A program made the position numbers and the translations under genes. Shown here piece by piece: positions 1 through 8,004 of a DNA stretch of 64,000 nt. Location of the stretch: positions 124,001 to 188,000 of the forward strand of contig JADJBE010000006.1 in the NCBI GenBank assembly GCA_016703895.1, read 5' to 3'. The DNA is from Pseudomonadota bacterium. Lineage in GTDB: Bacteria > Pseudomonadota > Gammaproteobacteria > Steroidobacterales > Steroidobacteraceae. The notes beneath the pieces were generated by a model. The model searched no databases, was not told the DNA's origin, and was given only the letters and a program-made list of their open reading frames with translations. Each line of letters begins with the position of its first letter. Position 1 is the stretch's first letter.

Positions 1-296
1 CGTGGCGAGCGGTGATTGTTCGCATCCGACCGTAGCGGGCGATGGTTTGTGCCGTCGGTATCGACTATCCAGAGATTGGCGCGTGGCTTGTCGGTCATGA
101 TGTCGTAGCTGCCGCGCACATATACGACTTGCCGACCATCCGGTGAGATCTGCACGTCACTGGCCGTCTCGAGACCAAAAATATCCCGCGACTGCAGTAA
201 CTGCGGGTCCGTGGCCGCCTGTGCGGCCAGGGCTGTGCCGGCAACGAGCAGACTCGTCACGGTCAGCACGATGAGCGCCAAGCTTAGATTGCGCAT
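1..296 (-). CDS. S9 family peptidase, N-terminal part (cut by window edge)
   Basis: The reverse strand reads open from an ATG at 296 to the window edge, about 98 residues. A GAGG-type ribosome site lies 5 bases upstream. Residues 1-25 form a Sec signal peptide (Arg-Asn, hydrophobic core, then AGTALAAQA). After it comes SRDIFGLETASDVQISPDG, followed by a VYVRG strand and LWIVDTDG. This is the usual entry into the first TolB/DPP-like beta-propeller blade of exported prolyl-oligopeptidase or dipeptidyl-peptidase enzymes. The alpha/beta-hydrolase catalytic domain would lie beyond the window. A plain TolB-like propeller protein is the alternative. Confidence 0.75.
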   Translation of the reverse strand, partial: MRNLSLALIVLTVTSLLVAGTALAAQAATDPQLLQSRDIFGLETASDVQISPDGRQVVYVRGSYDIMTDKPRANLWIVDTDGTNHRPLRSDANNHRSP

Positions 297-355
297 GAAT
301 TCTCCAGCGGCTGTTGCGATGTTTGTTGTTCGCTTAGGTTAAGCGCGAAGTGTAA

Positions 356-1399
356 CTAGGCGGCCAGTGGCATCGCTACCTGCACGCAGTTGCGGCCCGA
401 CCATTTCGCCGCGTACACGGCGGCGTCCGCGCGTTCGATCAATTCCTCGCCCATCAATCCCAACGTGTCGCTCGCGGCAACACCGATGCTGCAAGTCACG
501 TTGATCGGCTTGCCAAAGCCGATGATTTGCGTATTGGCCACGCGCTCGCGGATACGTTCAGCGACCGGGTAAGCGGCGCCAGCGGTGGCACTGCTCAAGA
601 GCACCACGAACTCCTCACCACCATAGCGCCCGATGACATCGGACTGGCGCAGTTCAGCCTGGATGGGCGCAATGATCGCCTGCAGACACGCGTCGCCGGC
701 GCGGTGACCAAAAGAATCGTTGATCGATTTAAAGTGGTCGAGATCGATGAACAATACAGCGATTGGCAGGTCACGGTTGCGAGCGCGAGCGCCGGCAGCG
801 TCGAGCCGCTCAAGCAACGATGCGCGATTCAACACGCCGGTGAGTGGGTCGGTCTGCGCACGGCGTTCGGCATCCGTAAGCGCCAGGCGTTGTTCACGCA
901 GTCTGTCGGCCACACCCAGTGCGACCAGGATTGCCGCAAGTACCATGGAGACTGGCAGACCAATATAAAACAACGGCTCGGCCTGTGTGCCGTCCGCTAC
1001 TAACAGCACGAGCGCCGATGCAATGGTCGCTGTTTCCAGCAAGGTCCACGCGATCAGGAACCAGCCTGCCGCGCGATTGCCGCGTCGCCAGGCGAGAAAT
1101 ACAACCACCAGAGTGAACAGCGCAGTGGCGAGAAAGACCACGTTGCCGACCGCAGCGATCACGCTGCCGAAGCCAAGCAGCTGTGCCAGATTGGCGACTG
1201 CGAGCGCGATGAACAACCAGGCGAGCCAGCCGAAGACGACAAAGACGCGTGGCGAGGAGCGCCGCAGGTCGGCGATCTCGCGCACGAACCAGCACGCGGC
1301 GGCGCCGCTCAGGGCGGCGGGTACATTCCACGCATGCGCACCCAGCGGCACGGTAGCCTGCATTCCAGGCCAATCGAACCCCTGGCCCGACAGAAACAA
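356..1399 (-). pseudogene. GGDEF diguanylate cyclase, C-terminal part of an amber-interrupted 7TMR-DISM gene
   Basis: This 347-residue frame opens at a TTG directly after an in-frame TAG (1403-1405), in the same frame as the gene segment upstream of it. Residues 1-165 hold about five hydrophobic segments, the rest of a 7TM membrane sensor. Residues 180-340 are a full GGDEF domain: DPLTGVLNRASL, FIDLDHFKSIND, then RYGGEEF as the active-site loop, which would make cyclic di-GMP from two GTP. An RxxD inhibitory site is not obvious. Together with 1403-2080 it makes a normal 574-residue 7TMR-DISM/GGDEF protein. As read, the cyclase could be made only by readthrough or by reinitiation at TTG, and no convincing ribosome site precedes it. 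Confidence 0.8.
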
Positions 1400-1402
1400 T
1401 AT

Positions 1403-2080
1403 CTACACCGCCTGCAAGGCGAATAGCACGGCGTAGAGAATGAAGAGTCGATCCTTGAGCACGAACCAGATCACCAACGCGCCGAGTGCCATCGCGCCGA
1501 GCGCGCCCACCGCCAAGGTGATGGTTCGCGCGTGCGCAGCGCCTTGAGTCAAGGTCACCGCCAGGCTCGCAACTTGCGGGTCCAGTTGTTCAGCTCCTCG
1601 ACCGCTGGCGGTGACGCGCGCCAGCAGTCGCGTGTCAGGTGTTAGTGTGTCGGGGAGTGCGAAAACTGCTGTGTGCATGCCGAAGTACCGGGGCAGCGAT
1701 GTGGCGAGCTCGATCGCCCGCGGCTCGCCGTCGCGCAGCAAATACAAGTCCACCGCAAGGTGGCGGCCTTTTTCGATCAGCAGTGCCGGATCGGCAATCT
1801 GTTCAGCGCCTGGCGGTGGCCGCACATCGAGCCAAAAGACCGGCCCGCTGGTGCGCGCGCCGCGCAACACAAACGGCACTGCCGGTGTTGTCGCCAGGCG
1901 CTCAGCGGCCTCAGCCGGAGACAGTGCGGCGACGTCACCGGTGAGCATACGTGCGCCAACATCGACGCCGGCGGCGCCGAGTGCCGTTGACGTGCTGCCA
2001 AGCGCAGCAACCAGTGCAACCACTAGCATCGCCTGCGGCAAGCGGCCGCGGCGGACAGATTCTGCATGCCGTTGAGACAT
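1403..2080 (-). pseudogene. 7TMR-DISM sensor, N-terminal part (stops at in-frame TAG)
   Basis: 225 residues from an ATG at 2080. Residues 15-36 are a signal peptide or first membrane anchor. Residues 40-180 are a periplasmic beta-rich ligand domain of 7TMR-DISM type. Residues 183-225 enter the 7TM bundle with one full helix and the start of a second. The frame ends in TAG in the middle of that second helix (FALQAV, stop, ILFLSGQGF), and the same frame continues through the other helices and the GGDEF domain (356-1399). A single base change, for example CAG to TAG or TAY to TAG, explains the break. Other genes here end in TAG, so amber is an ordinary stop. Confidence 0.75.
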
Positions 2081-2256
2081 CCCCGTGGAAGCCTTTCTCT
2101 CGAGCCTCTGTTGCAGGCATCATAGACCCTTGGGGCAGGGGTGTGGGTACGGATGAACCCTCGAGCGCTGGCGGCCGCGCCGCGCAGGCGGTTTTTGCTG
2201 CCGATCGGTGACGTTGCTGCTTCGTGGTGAGTTTTATGATAGAGGAGCCGAAGGCT

Positions 2257-3879
2257 ATGAATACCGCATTACACTTTACAGATACCCTGCTGCATGATCT
2301 GCGCCAGTTGTTAGGCTCGGCAGCCGTCCTGGATAGTCTGGAGGAGCGCGAGGCACACTCGGCTGACGTCTATCAGGTGGGCGTCACCTGCGCCGCTGTC
2401 ATTCGGCCACGCGACAAAGCGTCCGCGGCCAAGGCCGTCGGCCGTATCGTGCAGAGTGGTTACGACGTCATTGGGCGCGGTGGTGGCATGTCCTACACGG
2501 GTGGCTACACACCGATTCGGTCTGCGTCCGTCATTGTTGACTTGAGCGCGATGAATCAGATCCTCGAGATCAATGCCGACGACATGTACATCACGGTGGA
2601 GGCGGGGGTCACCTGGCAGCAAATCCATGCAGCCTTGGCGCCACGTGGTTTGCGTCTGCCATTTTTCGGTACGTTCTCTGGTGCGCGCGCGACGGTCGGT
2701 GGCGGCCTGTCCAATGGTGCGCTTTTCATGGCCACCGCGCGCTACGGGACGGCAGCCGAGATGGTGTTAGGCCTGGAGGTGGCGCTCGCGGATGGCTCAA
2801 TCGTGCGCACCGGCCAGGCTGGCTTTGCCAACGTCGTGAAGCCATTCTATCGAACCTACGGACCGGATCTCACCGGCTTGTTCGTGCACGATACCGGTGC
2901 AATGGGCGTCAAGCTGCAGGCTACGTTACGCCTGATCCGCGCTCCGGCCGAGCAGGACTATCTCTCGTTCGTGTTCCCGGATATCGAGACCGCTGCACGG
3001 GCGCTGTCGGAAGTGGCGCGAGCTGAGGTCGCCGAAGAGGCCTATGTGTTCGATCCGGAGTCGACTCGCAAGAACCTTTCTGCCGGCGATCTCGCGCAGG
3101 GCGTGAAGACTTTGGCCGCCGTGGTCAAGGGGCAGTCGTCGATGCTGAAAGGGCTGAAAGAGGGTGCCAAGCTGGTGGCAGCGGGGCGTAATTTTATTGA
3201 CGGCGATGTGTTTTCGTTGCATGTCGTGTGTGCTGGCCGTAGTGCCGGGGCGGTCGCGGGAGATGTCGCAGCGTGTCGCGCCATCGTGGCCAAACTCGCG
3301 GGCAAGGAGATCGTCAATTCGATTCCCAAAGCTGTGCGTGCGATGCCCTTTCCCGCGATGAACGCCGTGTTGGGGCCGGCAGGGGAACGTTGGGCCGCGC
3401 TCAACGCGAAAGTAGCGCATTCCGACGCCCTGGCGGTGATCCGCGGCGCCGACAAAATTCTGCACGAGTATCGCGATGAGATGACGGCCAAGGGCGTCAC
3501 TCTCACGCGGCTGCTGATTGCGATTTCCAACCACGCCTTCAGCTACGAGCCCGTGTTTCATTGGCATGATCGCTGGTTGCCCGTGCACCGGCGCACGCCC
3601 GAGCCGCAACATCTCGCCAAGCTCAAGGAGCCAGCTGCCAACCCTGCAGCCACCGCTTTGGTGCAGCAGTTGCGCGAGCGCCTGGTGGCCTACTTCGCCG
3701 AGATCGGCGCAGCGTCCAACCAGATCGGCAAGACGTATCTGTACGGAACGTCGCTGCTACCGTCGACGCGCGCACTGGTGACCGCAGTCAAGCAGGCGGT
3801 GGATCCTGACGGCCGAATGAATCCGGGTGCGTTGGGATTAGGTGACGCCAAGCCGAGCGGGGCAGCGGGCAATCGCTAG
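2257..3879 (+). CDS. FAD-binding oxidoreductase (PCMH/FAD_binding_4 type)
   Basis: A 540-residue flavoprotein. The ATG at 2257 is preferred because GAGGAG lies 9 bases upstream; GTG 2224 and ATG 2236 are in frame but lack this. Residues 40-180 carry the PCMH-type FAD-binding fold with RGGGMSYTGG (74-83) contacting the pyrophosphate, then GARATVGGGLSNGA. The C-terminal half is the substrate cap, ending in the family's DPDGRMNPGALGLG. Relatives include vanillyl-alcohol oxidase, 4-cresol dehydrogenase and glycolate or D-lactate oxidases, so it oxidises a hydroxyl or phenolic substrate that cannot be named from sequence. No cytochrome or Fe-S partner sits next to it. Confidence 0.85.
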   Translation: MNTALHFTDTLLHDLRQLLGSAAVLDSLEEREAHSADVYQVGVTCAAVIRPRDKASAAKAVGRIVQSGYDVIGRGGGMSYTGGYTPIRSASVIVDLSAMNQILEINADDMYITVEAGVTWQQIHAALAPRGLRLPFFGTFSGARATVGGGLSNGALFMATARYGTAAEMVLGLEVALADGSIVRTGQAGFANVVKPFYRTYGPDLTGLFVHDTGAMGVKLQATLRLIRAPAEQDYLSFVFPDIETAARALSEVARAEVAEEAYVFDPESTRKNLSAGDLAQGVKTLAAVVKGQSSMLKGLKEGAKLVAAGRNFIDGDVFSLHVVCAGRSAGAVAGDVAACRAIVAKLAGKEIVNSIPKAVRAMPFPAMNAVLGPAGERWAALNAKVAHSDALAVIRGADKILHEYRDEMTAKGVTLTRLLIAISNHAFSYEPVFHWHDRWLPVHRRTPEPQHLAKLKEPAANPAATALVQQLRERLVAYFAEIGAASNQIGKTYLYGTSLLPSTRALVTAVKQAVDPDGRMNPGALGLGDAKPSGAAGNR

Positions 3880-3893
3880 CAAGGGCGGAGTGG

Positions 3894-4226
3894 TTAGATG
3901 GGGTGGCGCCAGTTGGGGAACTTCTGTGCGATATGCCGCTGCTCGGTGATCATATCCTTGTAGCTGGGGCCTTCGCTGAGACTGACGATGATCTCATCCC
4001 CATCAACACGAATCACCTTGCCACGTATTTCGCATTCCCCACCGGATGCGAGTTTCATACTGCCGGCAACGAGTACGTCTGCCGTGAGTTCGACGAGTTT
4101 CGCGACACTCAGGCGCATGCCGCGTTCGGACAGTTCGGTGACGGTGGCTGTGGCACTAGCCATGCGCAGACGTGGCCGCACCAGCAGCGGGTACCGTAGT
4201 CGAAAGTGTTCGCGCTTTTGATTCAT
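3894..4226 (-). CDS. PilZ domain protein
   Basis: 110 residues from ATG 4226. A TTG 36 bases upstream is in frame, but the PilZ motif begins just after this ATG. KREHFRLRYP near the N-terminus gives the RxxxR c-di-GMP clamp. The second motif reads TELSERG where the consensus is (D/N)xSxxG, so its first acidic or amide residue is Glu. The remaining strands (GECEIRGKVIRVDGDEI) fit a six-stranded PilZ barrel. It is a stand-alone PilZ, probably a c-di-GMP receptor acting on a partner protein. A broken GGDEF gene lies about 2 kb away. It converges with the FAD oxidase and diverges from threonine aldolase. Confidence 0.7.
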   Translation of the reverse strand: MNQKREHFRLRYPLLVRPRLRMASATATVTELSERGMRLSVAKLVELTADVLVAGSMKLASGGECEIRGKVIRVDGDEIIVSLSEGPSYKDMITEQRHIAQKFPNWRHPI

Positions 4227-4269
4227 CCGTATTATCCCAACGATAACCACTCGCGGAGTCAAGGCCCCG

Positions 4270-5313
4270 ATGCGCTATTTTAAATCAGACAACACTGCGG
4301 CGGTATGTCCACCCGTACTGGCAGCCTTGAGTGCTGCAAACGACGGCGCTTCGTTGCCGTACGGCGCGGATAGCTGGTCAGCCCGACTCGACGCGGTTCT
4401 GGCCGAGTTCTTTGGTACCCGCGTCAAGGCGTTCACTGTTGTATCGGGTACGGCGGCGAACTCGCTGGCGCTGGCGACAATGTGCCCGCCCTGGGATACG
4501 GTGCTGACGCATCGCGAGTCGCATATCGAGCACGACGAGTGCGGTACGCCGGAGTTCTTCACCGGCGGCGCCAAGTTATCACTGATAGAGGGCGAGCAGG
4601 CCAAGGTCAGTGTGGCGGCGTTTGGCGAGCGGCTGGCGTGGTTCGAAGACCACGTACATGGCGTGCAACCCAAAGCGCTATCGATCACGCAGGCCACGGA
4701 GCGGGGCGCTATCTATACGTCGGCAGAAGTGCTGGCGCTGGCGGAATTAGCCCATGCGCGCGGCATGGCGTTGCACATGGACGGCGCGCGCTTCGCCAAT
4801 GCGGTCGTCGCACTCGATTGTCACCCGGGGGACATCACGTGGCGTGCTGGCGTGGATGTGCTGTCCCTCGGTGTCATCAAGAACGGCGGCATGAATGCCG
4901 AGGCGCTGGTATTTTTCCCCGACAGCGCTGCCGCTGCGACTTTTCCGACCGACGCCGTGTCCCAGTTCGAGTACCGTCGCAAACGGGGTGGTCACCTTGT
5001 CTGCAAAGGTCGTTATATGGCGGCGCAAGTGCTGGCCTACATCGAAAGCGGCGTCTGGCGCCGCAATGCCGAGCGTGCCAATCGACTGGCGCAGCGCATT
5101 GGTGTCGCAGCAGGTACACGGCTTACGGCGCCGGTTGCAACCAATCAAGTGTTCGTCAAGCTGGGTGTTGCGCAGATTGCTGCGATGCTCGATGCTGGTT
5201 TCGCGTTCTATCCTTGGGGGCCTGCGAGTGCGGGCGAGGCGCGGTTCGTCGTCTCGTGGGACACTGCGGACGCCGATGTGGATGCACTCTGTGCGGCGCT
5301 CGCCGGCAACTAA
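4270..5313 (+). CDS. ltaE: low-specificity threonine aldolase
   Basis: 347 residues, the usual length for this PLP fold-type I enzyme, which cleaves threonine or allo-threonine to glycine and acetaldehyde. Visible features are the N-terminal RYFKSDNTA, the phosphate-binding SGTAANSLAL (59-68), HMDGARFANAV (169-179) with the cofactor Asp171, and the Schiff-base Lys204 in LGVIKNGGMNAEAL. That motif resembles the Pseudomonas-type enzyme more than the E. coli one. The start ATG lies 43 bases from the divergent PilZ gene. The next gene, an exported Rossmann protein, follows after 22 bases and may be cotranscribed. Confidence 0.85.
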   Translation: MRYFKSDNTAAVCPPVLAALSAANDGASLPYGADSWSARLDAVLAEFFGTRVKAFTVVSGTAANSLALATMCPPWDTVLTHRESHIEHDECGTPEFFTGGAKLSLIEGEQAKVSVAAFGERLAWFEDHVHGVQPKALSITQATERGAIYTSAEVLALAELAHARGMALHMDGARFANAVVALDCHPGDITWRAGVDVLSLGVIKNGGMNAEALVFFPDSAAAATFPTDAVSQFEYRRKRGGHLVCKGRYMAAQVLAYIESGVWRRNAERANRLAQRIGVAAGTRLTAPVATNQVFVKLGVAQIAAMLDAGFAFYPWGPASAGEARFVVSWDTADADVDALCAALAGN

Positions 5314-5335
5314 GACGACCAAGGAGTAACAACTT

Positions 5336-6070
5336 ATGCAGACCCTGCTGATCACTGCAACAATGATTCTGGCATGCTTGTTAGGCCGTGCCGACGCGGC
5401 GACGATTGCGGTGTTAGGTACCGGCAGAGTGGCGGCCGCCTTGGGACCGCAGCTCGCGAAGCAGGGGCATCACATCATCTATGGTTCGCGTGATCCCGAC
5501 CGTGCCGAGGTCGCGGCACTCGTTGCGAAGACCGGTGGCAAGGCTTCGGCGGCGGCGCCGGCTGAGGCCGTTGCCCAGGCATCCATCGTCGTCCTGGCGA
5601 TACCCTGGAAGGCCACAGAGACCACTCTCAAGAGCGTCGAGCTCGATGATCGCATTGTGATCGATCCCACCAATGCACTGGTAATGGGCGAGTCTGGCTT
5701 GATGGAAATGGCAGTCCCCACATCCGCCGGTGAACTCATCCAGTCCTGGGCACCGCGAGCGCGGGTCGTCAAGGCGTTCAACACGCTGGGGTTCCATATC
5801 ATGGCCAATCCCGCGCTGGCTGGCGGTCCCGTGACAGCGCCACTGGCGGGCAACGATGCGGCAGCCAAACAACTGGTCGGTGAGATGGTGCGCGCGATGG
5901 GGATCGAGACCGTGGATGTGGGGCCAATCCGGCACGCGCGGGCGCTCGAGGCCATGGCGGTGCTCTATATGGTGCCTTATTTGAGTGGCGAACGCGGCGA
6001 GGCGTTTGAGTACTACTTCCGCAAAGGGGCGGCGCCGGAGAAGAGCGAGGGCGTCCGACCCGCTGAGTGA
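5336..6070 (+). CDS. exported NADP-binding protein, F420-dependent NADP reductase-like
   Basis: 244 residues. Residues 1-22 look like a cleavable signal peptide (hydrophobic core, then GRADAA). A Rossmann start follows at once: ATIAVLGTGRVAAALG at 22-37, then YGSRDPDR, which should recognise the NADP 2'-phosphate. The rest matches the NADPH:F420 reductase or F420_oxidored family (VVLAIPWKA, VKAFNTLGFHIMANP, DVGPIRHARALE). This family is normally cytosolic, so the signal peptide is odd; the binding fold begins right after it, leaving no other function for the leader. GGAG lies just before the ATG. The substrate is unknown and no F420 biosynthesis gene is present. Confidence 0.7.
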   Translation: MQTLLITATMILACLLGRADAATIAVLGTGRVAAALGPQLAKQGHHIIYGSRDPDRAEVAALVAKTGGKASAAAPAEAVAQASIVVLAIPWKATETTLKSVELDDRIVIDPTNALVMGESGLMEMAVPTSAGELIQSWAPRARVVKAFNTLGFHIMANPALAGGPVTAPLAGNDAAAKQLVGEMVRAMGIETVDVGPIRHARALEAMAVLYMVPYLSGERGEAFEYYFRKGAAPEKSEGVRPAE

Positions 6071-6082
6071 TTGTTGCGCGCT

Positions 6083-6312
6083 GCATTCGACGCTAATGCA
6101 CTGGTAGAAGCGTGCTACCGCGACGGCTGGCGCGCGTGAGTCGGGTGCGCTAACGCGTTCCCTTGCCCGACTGGGGCGCGCATCTTTCCCCTGGCGTTGC
6201 GGTAAGGCTGATAAATAGCAGGAGCGCGCCCCAGTCGGGCTGCGGCACCCTCAACACGCACGCTAGCCGTCGCGGTAGCACGCTTCTAACTAAGAGCCGT
6301 AGTGTCGAGTGC
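6083..6312. repeat. 230-bp dyad-symmetric intergenic element
   Basis: A long interrupted inverted repeat fills the gap between two convergent genes. The arms pair in three blocks: 6083-6095 with 6300-6312 (11 of 13), 6105-6128 with 6265-6288 (24 of 24 perfect), and 6165-6181 with 6224-6240 (17 of 17 perfect). About 42 bases remain as the apical loop. No open frame, transposase or clear target duplication is present. It could form a very long stem acting as a two-way terminator, but it is far larger than a normal terminator and looks more like a MITE or BIME-type mobile palindrome. Confidence 0.7.
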
Positions 6313-6324
6313 AACCCAGTTGGG

Positions 6325-7032
6325 TTAGTTGGGGAGGCGCAAGCGCAAGTCTGCGAGCTCTGCTTCGAGTGCGGTGATGCGGGCGGAGAGTGATTGGAGT
6401 GTCAGGCCGGAGTTTGGCGTAAGCGAAGAATCTGCGGCGGTAGCGATGACGCCGGCTTGAGCGGCTGTGGCTTGGACGGGTGCGGATTCGCTCGCCGTAA
6501 CTGCTGGTGCAGCGGGTAGTTCAGTGAACAGTTGCGCAAAGCATGAGTCGCGGCGATTGGGCTCGCGGGGCAGTTTAGCGACCAAGGCGCCCGCGGCCCG
6601 CGTTTGCATCGCTTCGAGCGCCTGCTCGATCTCACTGACATCGCTCACTGCTGCCATTCGCGCCACGCGCGCGCGGAGTTCCCCTGGCGTCTGCGGTCCG
6701 CGCAGCAACAGCTCGCAAAGTATCCCGGTTTCGATCGGTGTCAGCTTCAGCGTGCCGAACTCGGTGTTGCAGAAGATCTGGTGATACTTGGGCACGCGGC
6801 TGCCGAACCCGGATTTCTCCATCACCAGATGCCGCTTCTTGAGTGCATCGACCGTGTCTTGCACCGTCGATTCATTGAGCGAGAGCAACGGGTCGCGGTT
6901 GCTCTTCTGGTTGCAGGCATTGACCAGCGCATTGATTGACAGCGGATATTGATCGGGTGTGGTGAGCTGCTTCTCGATCAAGGCCCCCAGCACGCGCGCA
7001 TCGAGTGCGGACAACGGTGTATTCATGCGCAT
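6325..7032 (-). CDS. yceH: YceH family protein (DUF480/UPF0502)
   Basis: 235 residues. The N-terminal 150 match the YceH/DUF480 double winged-helix family closely: LDARVLGALIEKQLTTPDQYP, SINALVNACNQKSNRDP, TPIETGILCELLLRGPQTPGELR. The C-terminal 80 residues are an Ala-rich linker and then a short coiled coil (SLSARITALEAELADLRLRL), as is common in this family. Its function is unestablished; it is predicted to be a DNA-binding or regulatory protein. A second in-frame ATG two codons downstream is an equally good start. Its stop codon lies just past the dyad element at 6083-6312. Confidence 0.85.
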   Translation of the reverse strand: MRMNTPLSALDARVLGALIEKQLTTPDQYPLSINALVNACNQKSNRDPLLSLNESTVQDTVDALKKRHLVMEKSGFGSRVPKYHQIFCNTEFGTLKLTPIETGILCELLLRGPQTPGELRARVARMAAVSDVSEIEQALEAMQTRAAGALVAKLPREPNRRDSCFAQLFTELPAAPAVTASESAPVQATAAQAGVIATAADSSLTPNSGLTLQSLSARITALEAELADLRLRLPN

Positions 7033-7086
7033 AGTATAAGTTGACAGGCGTGCGGCTGCCCGCGCAGAAGTGCGAGAATCGCGGTC

Positions 7087-8004
7087 GTGCGTCGATCCAC
7101 TCTCATACTCGCTGTGCTGCTGCCGCTCGCCGCGCTGCTGCTGCTCGTCGATTGGACGTTTCCATCTACGACCCTATGGCGGGTGGTGGAGGATATCGGT
7201 CACGAGCCGTTGTTCGCGTTGCTGGCGCTCGCGCTGCTGGCTGTCACGCGGTCGCGCTGGCCGGGCCTGCCGTGGCGTCAATATGCAGTGGCAGCGGTCG
7301 CGGCCACCGTGCTCGGCGCAGTGTCCGAGCTCGCCCAGGTGCCGGTCGGGCGCGATGCGTCCTGGGGCGATTTCTATCGGGATCTACTCGGCATCGGTAT
7401 CGCGCTAACAGCATTCGCGGCATTCGACCGACGCAACACGATTGCGGGGCCATGGCGCGCTTTATTCGCCGTTGCAGCTCTGGCCGGCGTCGTGTGGGTT
7501 TGTGCGCCCATCGTCGAGGTGGCGAGAGCCTATGCGTATCGTGCAACGATTTTTCCGCGCCTGGCGGACTTTTCTGCAGCGCGCGACAGCTTCTGGTCAC
7601 GCGGCTCGGGGGCCCGCCGGACTTTTGAAGATGGCGCATTGACAGTCGATTTCGTATCGGAGCCGTTCCCCGGTGTCGCCTGGTTTGAGCCGCAGCCCGA
7701 CTGGCGTGACTACGATTACTTGGTAGTAGACGTCGAGAATCCTAACGACTCGCTCTTGCAGCTAACGCTACGAGTTCACGACCGCGCGCACAACTGGGAG
7801 TTCGTCGATCGCTTCAATCGCAATATCCGTCTCGCGGCCCGTGAGCGGCGCGTCGTGCGGGTGCCGCTCGCTGATATCGAGCGCGCACCGACGGGACGCA
7901 GCATGGACATGGGCCACATCGCGGATGTTTCCCTGTATCGTAGCGAATCGATCGGGCCGAGTCGCATGGTTGTGTACACGCTCGAATTACAGCGAGGTAA
8001 CTGA
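7087..8004 (+). CDS. VanZ-like membrane protein with C-terminal sugar-binding-like domain
   Basis: 305 residues from a GTG. Residues 1-150 contain five hydrophobic helices of VanZ type, with the family's SELAQVPVGRDASWGDFYRDLLGIGIG-like core (Glu, Arg, Asp and Asn/Asp residues at the membrane face). Residues 160-300 are a soluble beta-sandwich: WFEPQPDWRDYDYLVVDVENPN, LTLRVHDR, DMGHIADVSLYRS. This resembles CBM11-like or galactose-binding modules found after VanZ domains in proteobacteria. It overlaps the next gene by one base (TGATG), so the two are translationally coupled. A role in the cell envelope is likely but not shown. Confidence 0.7.
   Translation: MRRSTLILAVLLPLAALLLLVDWTFPSTTLWRVVEDIGHEPLFALLALALLAVTRSRWPGLPWRQYAVAAVAATVLGAVSELAQVPVGRDASWGDFYRDLLGIGIALTAFAAFDRRNTIAGPWRALFAVAALAGVVWVCAPIVEVARAYAYRATIFPRLADFSAARDSFWSRGSGARRTFEDGALTVDFVSEPFPGVAWFEPQPDWRDYDYLVVDVENPNDSLLQLTLRVHDRAHNWEFVDRFNRNIRLAARERRVVRVPLADIERAPTGRSMDMGHIADVSLYRSESIGPSRMVVYTLELQRGN

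Noticed and set aside
1403..1405. Amber codon recoded as pyrrolysine or glutamine
   Set aside because: Several intact genes in the window end in TAG, and no pyl genes or suppressor tRNA are seen here.
2926..3612. 228-codon reverse frame within the FAD oxidase
   Set aside because: Antisense to a conserved enzyme; no start signal or domain.
6083..6312. Integron attC site
   Set aside because: The dyad is far longer than attC, lacks the RYYYAAC and GTTRRRY ends, and no integrase or cassette array is near.
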